From Acanthaster planci (taxonomy: Eukaryota; Echinodermata; Asteroidea; Valvatida; Acanthasteridae): a stretch of 52,652 nucleotides of DNA. Of the stretch, positions 30,791-42,290 are shown piece after piece. The translations under genes were made by a program, and so were the position numbers. The notes beneath the pieces were generated by a model. It did no database searches, had not been told where the DNA came from, and saw nothing but the letters and a program-made list of their open reading frames with translations. The stretch spans positions 463,905 to 516,556 of the forward strand of contig NW_019091392.1 of NCBI RefSeq assembly GCF_001949145.1, given 5' to 3'. The first letter of the stretch is position 1, and each line of letters opens with the position of its first letter.

Positions 30791-33700
30791 ACCAGTCGAG
30801 TAAATTTCGCTATTAGTTGAATACATTTTGCTATTAATCGATCAAGTAAGGTCTGACTATTATAAGCCCAGTTAAACAAAGCGTAACTCAAGCGTTTGTT
30901 ACCATTAAGTAAAGTTTTTTCACTGTATAATCTGGGCACCAAGTTAACCTTTGACAGACCAGGACTTAGCAATAAGCTCGGCGGGGTACCGAGGCAACAG
31001 GCAGAAATTGTTGTTCGTGTCATTACTTCCTCCATGGCCAAATACAGCCTGTGGCGTGGCATAAACAACTTTACGCGCTCCGCCACAAGAGAGTGCAAGC
31101 GCAACAAGCATACTCGCGTTGTTGGCGTGAGATTCTGGTTCGCGCCGCGGCGAATTTTGATTTTTGAACAGCCGCAAAAATAGCTCGATGGCTCACAAGC
31201 CTGGGACAAGTTTTGCAGAAATACCATTAACAAGTTCCCGTATGTCAGAAATGAAGGTTGCTTTCTAACTAGAAAAGAATTCATCCCAGTTACCCAAACA
31301 TAAACACTCAAGGGTGCACCACTAAATTCCCATAAACAGCAGTGATAAATCCCCATACTTCAAAAATATTTAAAAAATACCCACAACTCTCACATGTGTC
31401 CAGGCTGCACAGAAAAATGATGTTCCACATGTTTTTTTTCATTTTCCTTTCAATTTTTAGTGGGTTGACCACAGACTTTTTGAGAAATTCTCACCCAAAG
31501 CAGACCACCCCTAAAACAAAGGAAATTACACGGCCCGGGAAGGTAGCCATTTTGAAAAGGTATCCCTCTGCAAAATGGCTCAAATAGTGCCACTTTTGGA
31601 CCCGATTGCATCCAGATTACTCAGAATTGGAAGCCCTGAGTCTGGCACAGAAGTTTAGTGCCATATTTTTTCAATTCCTCAGTTCCATGGCTCTCAGGAC
31701 TCTCTAATATAGAATATTTTGAGTCTATAACTGTTATTAAAGAGTTCGGCGGAAATATTTCTGGCCTTTTTGCAAGGGTGCACTCTGAAAGAACATACAT
31801 GTACATGGACGCCGCCATGTTGCACGTTGCTTGCTACTAACTACTAGCGATAACAAGAACTGATGTACGTCCCGGTATTCGAGCGGCCGACCAAAGAACA
31901 ACAAATCGAGCTGTTCGTGACATGTGCCCTGATTGAAAATTCTGCATCGTTGCATTTGAAAAATGACCTGACCTAAAAGAGAAATATACTGCCAAAGAAA
32001 TGACCTCTCACTTCCGAAAATCCAAAATGCATCAAGAGCAGCGCAATTCGGTGGTCGTGTACGCAGATCAACAATTACGGAATCACAGATCATGGTAATC
32101 TTTCGGTAAAAGCCAAAATAAAAACAGAACAAAATATCTTCATGATTTTGAAATTTATAAGGAAATAAACTTAAAGCAATAACATGCTTTTGCGAAAGAT
32201 TCTGTTGTATAATCTAACCTTTGCTGACAAGAATGCGTCACGTCAACTCAACGGAATCTGGAACTCATCGACTGCAAGTAGGTAAATCCTTGCAGTGTTG
32301 TACAAACTCGTTTCCACGTAAGCACGGGGAATGAAAACAAACGTGCATGAACAAGGAGACTATAGGAATGATACTGCCAGAAGTGAAAGGTCGATAATGA
32401 AATTCGTTTTTTCCTAAATATTACTTCAGGAGGACAAAGGTAAAATTCCAACATGAGTGTTTCATGGGTGGTTTCAGTTAGAAATCATTCTTCCAAAAAT
32501 TACAGGATTTGATAATACGGCCCATGTAAAATCCCCATAGGCGGACCGCGCGAGGGTTCCAGAAGCTCGGTGCGTGGCTTTTTTCTTTGAAGCTGTATTA
32601 CAGTTAGATTTCAGGCGCACATGCATATAGTACGCATAGATCGGTTAGGTTTGCCACATAAGCACTTTTGCACGAGTCGTTTTTTCTTGTGATCTTGAAC
32701 AAATGGATGAGACACTTTCCATGATTTAGTCTATGATTTGTCGAGTTTAATACCCACATAATTTGAGCCTATGGGATTTCTAACTCAACCCATGCAGGCA
32801 TCTGATGGGCCACTGCAGTCTAGAGAAAGTGTGATTTCCTGTGTTTTTCGGAGACGCAAACAGTGTAAGTGAAATTTGATGTTTCTTTCTTACTATTGGA
32901 TGGTTTCTTATGCGATCAAGATTCTTCTTGTGGGAGACACATAGATCATTATTGTTTGACTTATAAATGCATGCTTTTAAGGGATTTACATAAATAGATT
33001 CTCATAGATAGAGTTATTTGCCAACTATTATAGTAGTGATTTGATTTGATTTGACAGGGAAATTTGTGTGCTGATTATGTGTGATGTTGTTTTCATATTA
33101 TAGTAAAATGAGCAAAATTGGCTTTTTGAATGCAGTCATGAAATTTCAGTTTCAAAAATGAAAAAAAAATCCGATATCTTCACTTTTTTAACCCAAGCTC
33201 CCAAAATAGGCGGATACTCAGTTTTCCCGCGTTTTGAGGTAACCTTTCAACGCTCCTCTACCGGCCCATACCAAGACAAAAAGGTTGCAGGGGTGGCCAC
33301 TATGATAAAAACATGTCAAAAATGATGCTTCTGCTGACGATTTTTTAACTCACATGTTACGTCATAGATATTTATGTTTCTTAAAAATCCTCTGATTTCG
33401 ACCAAATAAACAGGGTTTGGCGGGGAAATCGTGCGTTTTGTTGAGGGTGATACTCTTGCCAACAACTCCAAAGTCTGTTGGTCCGATTAGTCGAAGATCA
33501 TCTCATGTATCTCGGAACCTGCAATTTTGATGTGATGGTGGTTAGCTACAGCTGAACAATTTCCACCAGTTTAACCAAATTGCTTGGAAATTATGAACTT
33601 GTAAAGAAATGTTGAACAATTAAGCTTTCTACTGGAAGTAAAATGAATTTCATTTGGAACTGCCCAATATTTTAAAAAAGGTTTTTTTCAGTGTTATTGT

Positions 33701-34621
33701 GCGTCTTTGGTACGTGATTGAGTGATGCTTCCTGTGTGGGGTATTTAAAAATGGCGGCTGTGTCATGCTCGAGGCTTCGTGAAATCTGCTTTGATTTCTT
33801 CCTTGTTTGTAGGACATTCTGGGGGTGAAAATGAAATTGCACTGTAGAAGGCGAAGCTTACTTGTTTTAAAAGCACAGTCATTATATTGATGGAAGTGAA
33901 CCTCAATGGAAAGATAAAAAATCAAGCGATGTGTCATGTGTCGCCCGTCCATAGCTTTAGTGTACGTATGCCCAGCCCTCTTACGATTGATACCCCATTT
34001 AAACTTGAGCAAGAGAAGTTTTACCGTCGGTTTCAGTACAACTAGCTTGAAAAAAAGTGTGCATACTGCGATAAGTCCGTGCATGTTAGTGATGTTGAAT
34101 TGCATTGATGTGGACTGAGACACAAGTGATATCTGAGTGAAACAACCCTCACATCATGACCATGCTTTCAAGATCCATCAACCTGAGTTCAAAGTTCTTT
34201 TAGAATCGTCATATGTCCGTGTGAAAATGTGACACGAGTGTAATTTAAGAGACTCTTGTCACTTAATAAATATTCCAGAACTATAACAATTTGTGTCTGT
34301 AACCATCTGGGGGGTTTGTTTGGGGATACGTTTTCTTTTTTTTAAAAGAATACTAAAACACGAGTAAAAGCTAACTTTTTTAAAACTTGTCTAAACCTAC
34401 ATTCAAGGTTACATCTAACAGGGGACTCATGTGGCACTGAAGGTTGGGAGTCCGTGGGTATAGGGGACCCGATGGACAGGAGGGTGCGCCAAGTATAACT
34501 AATGTTGTAGCTGATGTCTTGGGGGAATGTCTTGTTCTTGAAGATTTCAATGGCCTCGCGGATACGTCGGGTGCCATTGCTCGATGCTCGAGTAACCGGT
34601 TCTTTTCAGACGTCATCTGTA
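30791..34621. other. Unassigned sequence inside Polinton copy B, no supported gene
   Basis: The stretch contains a 233-codon minus frame (30655-31356) and a 157-codon minus frame (33650-34123), neither with a recognisable domain. A 600-bp repeat shared with 50413-51021 lies at 31960-32567. The rest is AT-rich with A/T runs. No splice structure or RNA gene was seen. Confidence 0.45.
31960..32567 (+). repeat. Dispersed ~600-bp repeat, copy 1
   Basis: It matches 50413-51021 in the same orientation from ACCTAAAAGAGAAAT through CCCATAGG-GGACCGCGCG, including CATCGACTGCAAGTAG, GAAAACAAA and GGTAAAATTCCAACATGAGTG. Roughly four in five bases agree by eye, with small indels. There is no terminal inverted repeat or ORF, so the element class is unknown. 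Confidence 0.75.
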
Positions 34622-35280
34622 AGGGCGAATGTCCCTCTATCTATTGATATAAGTTTGATATCCATATTTGTTTTAGTTAGGAAAATATCTTCGAAAGAAG
34701 GTCGATTTCTTGTCCTACTGCTTGCTGTTTTGCGTAATTTTCAATTTATCCATGCATTGTCCGTCCTGTTTCCGTGCAAAGTTGGCTACATAGATAGATT
34801 ACAGAATAAAAGACCAAGAAAATGTCCAAATCTTGCAATCCTGTTGGCAACTGAGCGGGCGAATGTCCCTCTATCCATTGATAAGTTCCATACCCATATT
34901 TGTTTTACTTAAGAAAAGATCTTCGAAAGAAGGTCCATTTTTTGTCCTACTGCTTCCTTAATTTTCCATTTATCTAAGAATTTTAGGTACTGCCCCCGTG
35001 CAAAGATGGCTTCTTAAATTACAGCATAAACGACCTGGAAAATGTGCAAGTTTTCTCAATTCTGGTGGCATCTGAAAAGACGAATGTTCCTCTATATCCA
35101 TAGATATAAGTTTCATATTCATATTTGTTTTAGTTAGGAAAATATCTTCGAAAGAAGATCCGATTTCTTGTCCTACTGCTTGCTCTTTTGCGTAATTTTC
35201 CACTTATCTCTGCATTATCCGTCCTGTTCCCGTACAAAGATGGTTTCATAGATTACTGCATAAAAGTTAAGGGACATCGA
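34622..35280. repeat. Tandem repeat, about 3 units of 220-235 bp
   Basis: Units start at about 34625, 34860 and 35081 with CGAATGT-CCTCTAT. Each contains CATATTTGTTTTA, a TCTTCGAAAGAAG palindrome core, TTGTCCTACTGCTT and GTGCAAAG or TACAAAG, then ends with a tail containing TAAAAG or TAAACGACC. The third unit runs directly into the polymerase C-terminal fragment at about 35285. The open frames inside are short and change frame between units, so a coding origin is doubtful. Confidence 0.75.
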
Positions 35281-35284
35281 CAAA

Positions 35285-36705
35285 CAGCTCTTTTTAAACG
35301 GGCTGAACGCGGCGGCATCTCAAGCGTTGGAGGCAAACGATACGCCAAAGCTAATAACCCCAGTCTCGAAGACTACGATCCAAATCCACCGATGTCGTAC
35401 ATACTTTTACAAAATAATTTGCCAGTATCTTCCCGCAGGCAGATTTCAATGGGTTCGTGCGCAAGTCAAGTTTACCCCCAAGACATTCAAAAGCTTTCGC
35501 CTAGTTCCACTAGCGGCTACATGTTCGAAGTAACCTTGGATTATCATGAACACTTACACGATCTACACAACGATTTCCTTCATGCGCCCGAAAAGATTGT
35601 GATTCCAAACGAAAGGATGTCGGGCTACCAAACGGGCTTGATTAAACAAAACGGTGAAACTTAGTGGCAACGCTTTCAACCAAACGCAAATACGTCGCTC
35701 ACTGTCGTACGTTACAAAAATATCTCGAGCTCGATTTACAGTTGAAAATGGTTCACCGCGTGATGTCTTTTGAGCAAGCGCCTTGGATGCGCCGCCTCGT
35801 CGATAAAAACACCGAGTTGCGCAAACATGCCAACTCGGATTTTGAAAAAGACTTTTTTTTAAACAACTCGGTGTTTCGCAAGACAATGGAAATGCAAGAG
35901 ACTGAATTGACGGTTTTTCTACTGAGAGACAAACAAGATGCCAAACGATACAAACTCTTGGTTTCTAAACCCTATTATAAATCAACCACGCCATTCCCAG
36001 AGTGTGATCTCTCATTCATCGAAACGTATCGCGTAAAATCCTTTTTGAACAAACCAATCTACTGCAGCTTGAGCGTACTCGGCTTGTCTTAATCTAAAAC
36101 GTTAATGTACGACTTTTATTACAACACGTTAAAAGTAGACTTTGGGGATGATTTTTGTCTATTGTATACAGACACGGATAGTTTACTAGTTCAGATTCAG
36201 ACGGGCGACGTCAATCGATACCTAGGCAAACAACGTGACCTATTCGATTTTTCAAACTATCAGATCATTCCCTGTATAACACCAAAAGTAAAAAAGTTTT
36301 CGGAAAACGAAAGACAAATTTGGCGACAAATTCGTTTTTGAAGTTCTTTGCCTTCGCCCTAAAATGTATTTGATCACACTAGAAGACGGCACAAAGCTCA
36401 AGAAGGCCAAAGGGGTAACCAAAGTCGTGTCTAAGAAGCAACTACGGCACGAAGCTTACAAAGAAACGTTGTTTGACAAAGTACACGACTATACGAAACC
36501 ACATCACATCATATCGCGAAAGAACATGATTTTTACAATCGTTCAAAACAAACTGAGCCTTTCGCCGTTAGACACAAAACGTTACATTTTGCCTAACGGC
36601 ATAGACACGTTGGCTTACGGTCACTGTCGAATTGCGGAAGACAGTAGTCCTCTGACACTAGTTGAAGCTCTTCTTGCACGAATGAACGCTTGCAGTGGCT
36701 AGGTA
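35285..36705 (+). pseudogene. POLB: Polinton copy B polymerase B, C-terminal part
   Basis: It starts in the region before motif A (KRYAKANNPSLEDYDPNPP; motif A itself is missing). It continues with SGYMFEVTLDY and EQAPWMRRLVDKNTELRK. In the motif B region, NNSVFRKTMEMQ shows changes from the usual polymerase pattern. Motif C is LLYTDTDSLL (about 36155-36185). The end reads LPNGIDTLAYGH, a usual Polinton polymerase terminus. Several stops and frameshifts divide it into at least four frames. The gene is convergent with the integrase that follows. Confidence 0.83.
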
Positions 36706-36733
36706 GATAAAGTTGTCAAATGGCTTACGGCCG

Positions 36734-37625
36734 TTATCGAGCCAGCGGTAACTCGGTGTCTGCCGGTACCGGTTGAAACTCTTTTCGCACGAATGAACGC
36801 TTAGGCCCGTTTAGCAAGTAAAAAAAAACCCATTTTTACCTTTTTACCCTTGACTCGTTTAAACTGACTCGTGCGCCTCTCGATTTGATACACGTCTACA
36901 CTCCAGATCGGATCGGTCACTCTCCTGACGGTACTGCCTTCCTGTTCACCTGGGTAATATAGGTACCGAACGACAGCGTCTGATGGAGGTTCTTTTCGGG
37001 CACTTTGCTCGGACGCAGCCGGTCATTGCCTTACGCGATCTAACCTGACAGCTTCTGCGGGGACCAACTAGCTCGCTTCACTTTGCTCGCCCTCTCAAAT
37101 CAACCGTTTTTTCTTCGTTTAGCGATTTTAAAACCTGGGGCAAACGCTCCACTCATTCCACGTTTCGCTTACCTGGGTTTGACATTTCTTGCGCGTACTG
37201 GTACCCAAATAAACACTCGGGCAACGTTCTGTTGAACCGTTCAACGATCCCCTGCGATCGATGAACTCCCGGTTCATCTACTTGTAACTGAACGCCCTCT
37301 TTAACAAACTTTTTTTGTACTCGCCTTTAAATTTCGATCCCAAGTCTACGGTAACTGTTTTAGGCCGAGTCAAAGGCGACCTGTCGTATTAGTTATCAAA
37401 GGTTCAGCTTCTTTGTATCTGGAAGCCACGTCGACCACGGTTAACGCGTACTTATAGTTTTACCCTATCGACCTTTTGGAACCCGATCCCCAGGTAAATA
37501 CAACACGTCCATTTGATGCGTGTCGTTAGGAACGGCGTATACCGATTGTAAAGTACTCGGCCTGGGTATATACCCAGGGGCCGGCAGATAAATTTGCCAT
37601 ATACCTTGATTTTTTAACCACCTTT
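36734..37625 (-). pseudogene. INT: Polinton copy B integrase, broken
   Basis: Read on minus from about 37620: GIWQIYLPAPGYIPR, then DTHQMDVLYLPGDRVPKG with the first catalytic Asp, a damaged stretch with stops, VDEPGVHRSQGIVERFNRTL with the Glu helix, VEWVERLPQVLKSLNEE, and the C-terminal SH3/chromo-like end GSTVRRVTDPIWSVDVYQIE and NGPKRSFVRKEF, stop at 36734-36736. Integrase of this family joins Polinton ends to target DNA. Multiple frameshifts and stops make it dead. The N-terminal zinc region upstream was not found. Confidence 0.82.
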
Positions 37626-38099
37626 AAGTCAAGCAAACCGGTAAAGGGACGACCACGACCAATAATTATCAAGTTCATCAGTTACGCAAAGCGGGAATCT
37701 GTCGTTAAGGGAAAACGTCTGCTTAATGGCTCTAAATTGGTAGTAACTGAAAGCCTCACACCTGCTCGTATGCTCCTCTTGAAGGCCGCCCAGAATAATG
37801 AAAAAAACTGTCAGTGCCTAGACAATTGATGGCCGAGTCATCTGTCTGTTGCAAAACAACCGCAAGGTACCGGTAACAAATATGTCTGACATCAATCATC
37901 TGTAAACATTGTAAGGCTTATTAATGCCCACATGTTTGTGGTAGCTATCCTTGACATCACGTGTAGAGATAATACATCTGTCCCATCAAATCGATATTCA
38001 AATTATTGCTCCTTCATAAACCTAATTCAACTTGTAGTTAATATTTTTATTTTTGCTTTGTACTTATCGTAAGTATGTCTCAATTGTCTTTTTGTCCTT
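37626..38099. other. Unassigned sequence
   Basis: Between the integrase 5' end and the non-LTR element nothing recognisable was seen. It may hold the lost N-terminus of the integrase or the 5' UTR of the non-LTR element. Confidence 0.35.
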
Positions 38100-38126
38100 G
38101 TCTTTGTCCTTGTCTAGTCTGCTTTC

Positions 38127-38600
38127 ATGCCTGTTAAATTTCCGTGTATATCTTACAAACAGCCAGTTAAGAGGAACCAGCATGGTATATACTGTGATAT
38201 TTGTAAGAACTGGATCCATCTCAAATGTACTTCCCTTTCTTTAGCTGAGTACAGTAACCTTAGTAATGATGATAATCCTTGGTTTTGCCATGCGTGCATT
38301 GCTAACATATTCCCATTTAGCTCGCTAAATGATTCTGAGGTTCGTAGTGTTATAGGCCTAAATGAAAGTAAAATCAATCTTTCTGATTCAGAAAGCATTG
38401 GTGATGGTTCTAGCTTTAGTAATGATCACGTTGGAAGATCTAATTTTGATAGTATGGATCTTAATAATCCCTTTCATTCTCCTGACAATTTACAATATTA
38501 CTCAGTGGATCAGACTCCTAAAAATTATTGCTGTGATGGTTTCTCACTTCTTCATTTCAATATCCGGAGTCTTCAGAAAATTTTTGACTATTGCAGCTGA
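38127..38600 (+). pseudogene. PHD-finger part of the non-LTR protein
   Basis: This open frame of 157 codons contains GIYCDICKNWIHLKC and PWFCHACI, the C-terminal half of a PHD-type zinc finger. The expected preceding Cys pair reads CISY, with the second Cys lost. The sequence then runs into SLLHFNIRSL, the usual start of an APE endonuclease, and stops at 38598-38600. PHD fingers bind histone tails in other proteins. Their role in retroelements is not known. Confidence 0.7.
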
Positions 38601-39870
38601 AGTATTTACTGCAGTCTCTTGATTATAAATTTTCAGTTATTGCCCTTTCCAAAACTTGGATCCGAAGTACTCCAGATAATTAGTATTTAGTGCCTGGTTG
38701 GGAACTCATCGTCAACAACCGATTAGACAGAACAGTAGGAGGGGTTGCATTTAACATCTCCCGTAACCTGACCTATAAACTGCGGAACGATCTTACGTGT
38801 TCCAAGATCATCTGGAGTCTTTAATTATTGAAATTAACACGCTTAAATAAAAAGAAATATTGCCAGTGTCACGTACAAGCCTCCCAGGGTTAATCACAAT
38901 GACTTCATGCCTGCGTTTCACAACCTTATCATACAAATGACTCCAGATAGGAAAGATTGCTTTATCAGGTGATTTTAATATCAATTTACTTAATCATAAC
39001 AACTCTTGTTCCCAGGATTTCTTTGATATTTTGTCTTCATATTGCTTTCTTCCCTGAATTAATAAGCCCACTAGAATAACAGATACTTCTGCCACACTTA
39101 TTGATAATTTTTAACAAATGTTTTACCCTCACCAAAATCAGGTATAACAAGAAGTTATATATCTGATCACCTACCTATTTTTACACTAACGCAATGTGGT
39201 ATATCCAACGCTTCTTCCAATGTTTAATATACTTGTAATGCAACTCGGAATTTTACTCCCGATAATCTCCATAAGTTCCATGATGAGCTTCTGTCTACCG
39301 ACTGGACAAGTGTTTTTGTAAGCGACAATCCAGATTGGCATTTAATGAATTTATGGATAAATTTAACAATAAATTAGATGATACTATCCTACTTGTTTCT
39401 CACAATTATATGCATAGATCTAAATCCAAACCAAATGCACCCTGGTTAACTCATTCGCTGTTCAAGTCCATTAATAAAAAAAAATACACTATACCGGCAG
39501 TTTTTGGCTCGTCCCACTGCATCACACAAAAGGGAATATACTGAGTACAAAAAATTACACTCGTCAATCTGACAAGGACATGGACGATTATTAACGCTGT
39601 CTTAAATAAAAAGTTATCTGGCCGATTGTCCTTAGTATTATACATGAAGGGAAGTTGATCAGGGATCAGGATCAAATAACTAACCATTTCAACAATTATT
39701 TTGTAAACATAGGTCCCAATCTGACTAAATATATCCCCTCCTCTGAGACTTCATTTACTGATTACCTCAATGAGCCAAACCCTAATTCCTTCTTCTTTAA
39801 ACCAGTTGATGAGCTGGAGGTTCTTGACATAGTAAGAAACCTAAACAACAAAAAAGTGTTGGGCATGACC
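38601..39870 (+). pseudogene. APE endonuclease remains and linker
   Basis: Fragments such as VIALSKTWIRSTP (about 38635-38675), GWELIVNNRLDRTVGGVAFN and a later GDFNINLLNHN-like piece near 38970 match the order of an AP-type endonuclease, but they lie in several frames with stops. Endonuclease would nick target DNA to prime reverse transcription. The linker to RT (39335-39873) has an open frame with no motif. Confidence 0.55.
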
Positions 39871-41313
39871 TAGTTAGTGCATCTTTAATTAAATATTCCT
39901 CCTCAGCAATTTGTAAACCCTTGGCCAGTATCGTCTTTCTTTCACAACTGGTATCGTTCCTAAACAATTAAAGATTGCAAAAGTAATTCCTATATATAAA
40001 AATGGCGATCCAGATAGCCTCAACAACTACCGACCCATCTAAATATTATCATGTTTTTCTAAAATATTCGAAAAAATGCGTATATATTCGTATTCTTAAG
40101 TTTTTAAATAAATTTAGTCTGGTAACTGACTCTCAATTTGGTTTCCGAACCAATCTTACTACTACTCATGCAATCCTTGACCTTCTGGACAAGGTTTCTT
40201 GTGCCATTGATGATTCCAAACACACTCTGGGGACATTTCTCGACCTTTCTACAGCCTTTGATACAATTGATCATGACATCCTATTATATAAATTGAATTA
40301 TCACGGCATGAGAGGAGAGGTCTTGAGTGGTTAGATGTTATCACTTGGATCGAAGCCAGTATGTCACTATTGGACAGTTAAATTCATATACACAAAGAAT
40401 AAGCTGTGGAGTTCCACATGGCTCAATGCACGGTCCCTTGCTGTTTTTAATTTATATTAAAGATTTTGTTAAATCATCAGATGTCTTTTCATTTATTTTA
40501 TTTGCTGATGTTTCAAACCAGTTTGTCTCACATAATGACTTAAATACACTTATTGAAAATGTTAATTTAGAGCTGAAATCTATTGCCAATTGCTTTAAGG
40601 CTAATAAATTATCACTAAACATCACTAAGACTAATTATATGCTGTTTAGCAACTGTGCCTATGAATTTGCTGGGGATATTATAATTAATGACTCTTCAAT
40701 CAAGAAAGCTGATCGTCTTAAACTTCTTGGAGTCTATATAGATGCTGGTTTGACTTGGAAGGATCATATTAATTACTTGTGTAACATAATATCCAGAAAC
40801 ATTAGGGTCATTTGTAGAATTAAACATTTTCTCCCTTTTCCAGTATTATTATCTTTATATAATATTTTAATTTTATCATACCTGAATTAAAGTACACTTA
40901 TCTGGGGACAATGCTCATCAAATAGTCTTAACAGACTATTACTTCTACAGAAAAAGGGCTCTTCCCATAATTTGCACTGCTGATTATCGTGCACATGCAG
41001 ACCCTCTATTTGCTCAGAGTAGGACTCTCAAAATTAAGGATATATATTACCACCAACTTTGGTCTTTCATGTACCAGTTTACTACAAATACCTTACCTTC
41101 TCTTGTTCAGGCAACGATCATTCGTAATTTTGACCTACATACTTATTTCACTTGTCAGGCCTCCCACTTTCACCTCCCCCAAGCCCGTACTCTCCTTGCC
41201 CAAAAAAAAACCGTTAAATATGAGGGACCCAAGTTGTGGAATTCATTATCACTTTCACTTAGAAATTTAAATACTCTGTCAGCTTTTAAAAAAAATATAA
41301 GATCTCTTTGTTA
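39871..41313 (+). pseudogene. Non-LTR reverse transcriptase, broken
   Basis: Motifs found include KVIPIYKNGDPDSLNNYRPI, FLDLSTAFDTIDHDIL, ISCGVPHGSMHGPLLFLIYI, FILFADVSNQF and ANKLSLNITKTNYMLF. In the catalytic box the second Asp of the usual A-D-D is Val. The frame changes near 40327 and 40890, and a stop follows YRPI. The C-terminal part ends FKKNIRSLC. The element is inactive. Confidence 0.8.
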
Positions 41314-41706
41314 AATACATATTCTTAATACGTACTTATACGTATTTCTGTGTTTTGGGCAATTAACACTTATATCTTAATTTAACATACCATGCTGGCT
41401 TCAGGCTACACATACATGTTTACTTTTTTTGTCTGTCTTTGTGTTTTTTTTGTGTGTTTGTAATTTATTAAGTAATGTTACAAATGGGGCCCAATTCTAC
41501 AAGCATTGCTTTCACTGGGTACCCCCTACAGCATCCTTTCTAAAGTGTATTGTATCATTCAATCATATTTATGTATTTATTAAAAGTTCTATTATCGTGT
41601 GTGATTATTATGCTGTAGAAAATGAAATACATTTTAAAATGAAGTTAAGCAAACCGGTAGGCAAACCAACCAAAGCAGCTTTTTGAAATAAAGTTAAGCA
41701 ACTCGA

Positions 41707-41900
41707 TACGCAACAAAAGAAAACAAAAGAAAACCAAACAAAACCAAACCAAACCAAACCAAACCAAACCCAACCCAACCCAACCCAACCCAACCCAACC
41801 AAACCAAACCCAACCAAACCCAACCCAACCCAACCCAACCAAACCAAACCAAACCAAACCAAACCAAACCAAGCAAAGCAAAGCAAAGCAAAACAAAAAC
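41707..41900. repeat. Pentanucleotide microsatellite (CCAAA/CCCAA/AGCAA)
   Basis: The array is built from 5-base units: CCAAA runs alternate with CCCAA runs and end in an AGCAA run. On the minus strand the array reads as a pseudo-protein of WFGLV repeats, which should not be annotated as a gene. It lies between a non-LTR 3' end and a Polinton gene, and the word ACCAAAGCAGCT flanks it at about 41669 and 41905. Confidence 0.9.
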
Positions 41901-41914
41901 ACGACCAAAGCAGC

Positions 41915-42262
41915 TCTCTAACGTGTGGATCTACAGAAGGCACGTAAAAATATGAAAACTTGGGTTCTGGCGGCAACGGCAACAAACTTTTCCCTGTCAA
42001 TTCCGAATATGCGCGCAACGCTTCGTCAACGTCGGTAAATTCGCGTTGACTCGCGCATTCTTGCCTCATGCGTTCGTTTAAAAAATCCAACTGATGAATG
42101 CGATTTTATTCCCAAGTTTGTTTGGCTTGCGCCAATTATTCTAAAGCTAAATCGTGTATCTTCCTTTCTTCGTCTATGCGTTTTTGAGACAGGCTGCTAA
42201 ATAAAAAGTTGGTCCCAGTGAACACCAACGCGTTGACTATCGCTCCTCCTAAGCATTCACCA
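41915..42262 (-). pseudogene. Polinton copy C conserved small protein, broken
   Basis: On minus the frame reads GECLGGAIVNALVFTGTNFL, KRIDEERKIHDLALE (TAA), QAKQTWE (TAA), RMRQECASQREF, TDVDEALRAYSELTGKSLLP and LPPEPKFSYFYVPS. An N-terminal hydrophobic helix precedes a charged helix and a compact C-terminal part. The VDEALRAYSELTGK/PEPK pattern resembles a conserved Polinton-associated protein from memory; function unknown. Two stops break it. The 3' end runs into the microsatellite. Confidence 0.6.
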
Positions 42263-42290
42263 TTTTATTTTATACACACTTTAATTCAAA

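Larger units (their letters stand above)
29830..37625 (+). mobile_element. Polinton copy B, interrupted and decayed
   Basis: The polymerase N-terminal part (29830-30500) and C-terminal part (35285-36705) are both on plus, followed by a convergent integrase on minus (36734-37625). The order and orientation are those of one element. The central polymerase domain is missing, and 4.8 kb of unrelated sequence sits in the gap. Whether one or more events caused this is not decided by the sequence. No capsid or ATPase of this copy was found, and the ends are not defined. Confidence 0.65.
38100..41640 (+). mobile_element. Non-LTR retrotransposon with PHD finger, endonuclease and RT, decayed
   Basis: On plus, in order: a PHD-type finger ORF, remains of an APE endonuclease, an RT and a 3' UTR of about 330 bases ending near a GAAATAAAGTTAAGC-like tail, then a microsatellite. 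That layout fits CR1/L2-superfamily elements whose ORFs carry a PHD finger. Stops and frameshifts are dense. The 3' boundary with the microsatellite and the Polinton gene is uncertain by a few tens of bases. Confidence 0.75.

Noticed and set aside
30655-31356. 233-codon open frame on minus
   Set aside because: No domain, no start context, composition changes along its length, and other frames over the same bases look equally coding.
33650-34123. 157-codon open frame on minus
   Set aside because: No recognisable domain or splice support; AT-rich and basic by base composition.
34380-34647. Opposed open frames on both strands before the tandem repeat
   Set aside because: Both are open with similar plausibility and neither shows a known motif.
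41608-42090. Minus frames rich in WFGLV/GWVGLG repeats
   Set aside because: They are the translation of the pentanucleotide microsatellite; only the part right of about 41915 is protein-like and is annotated separately.
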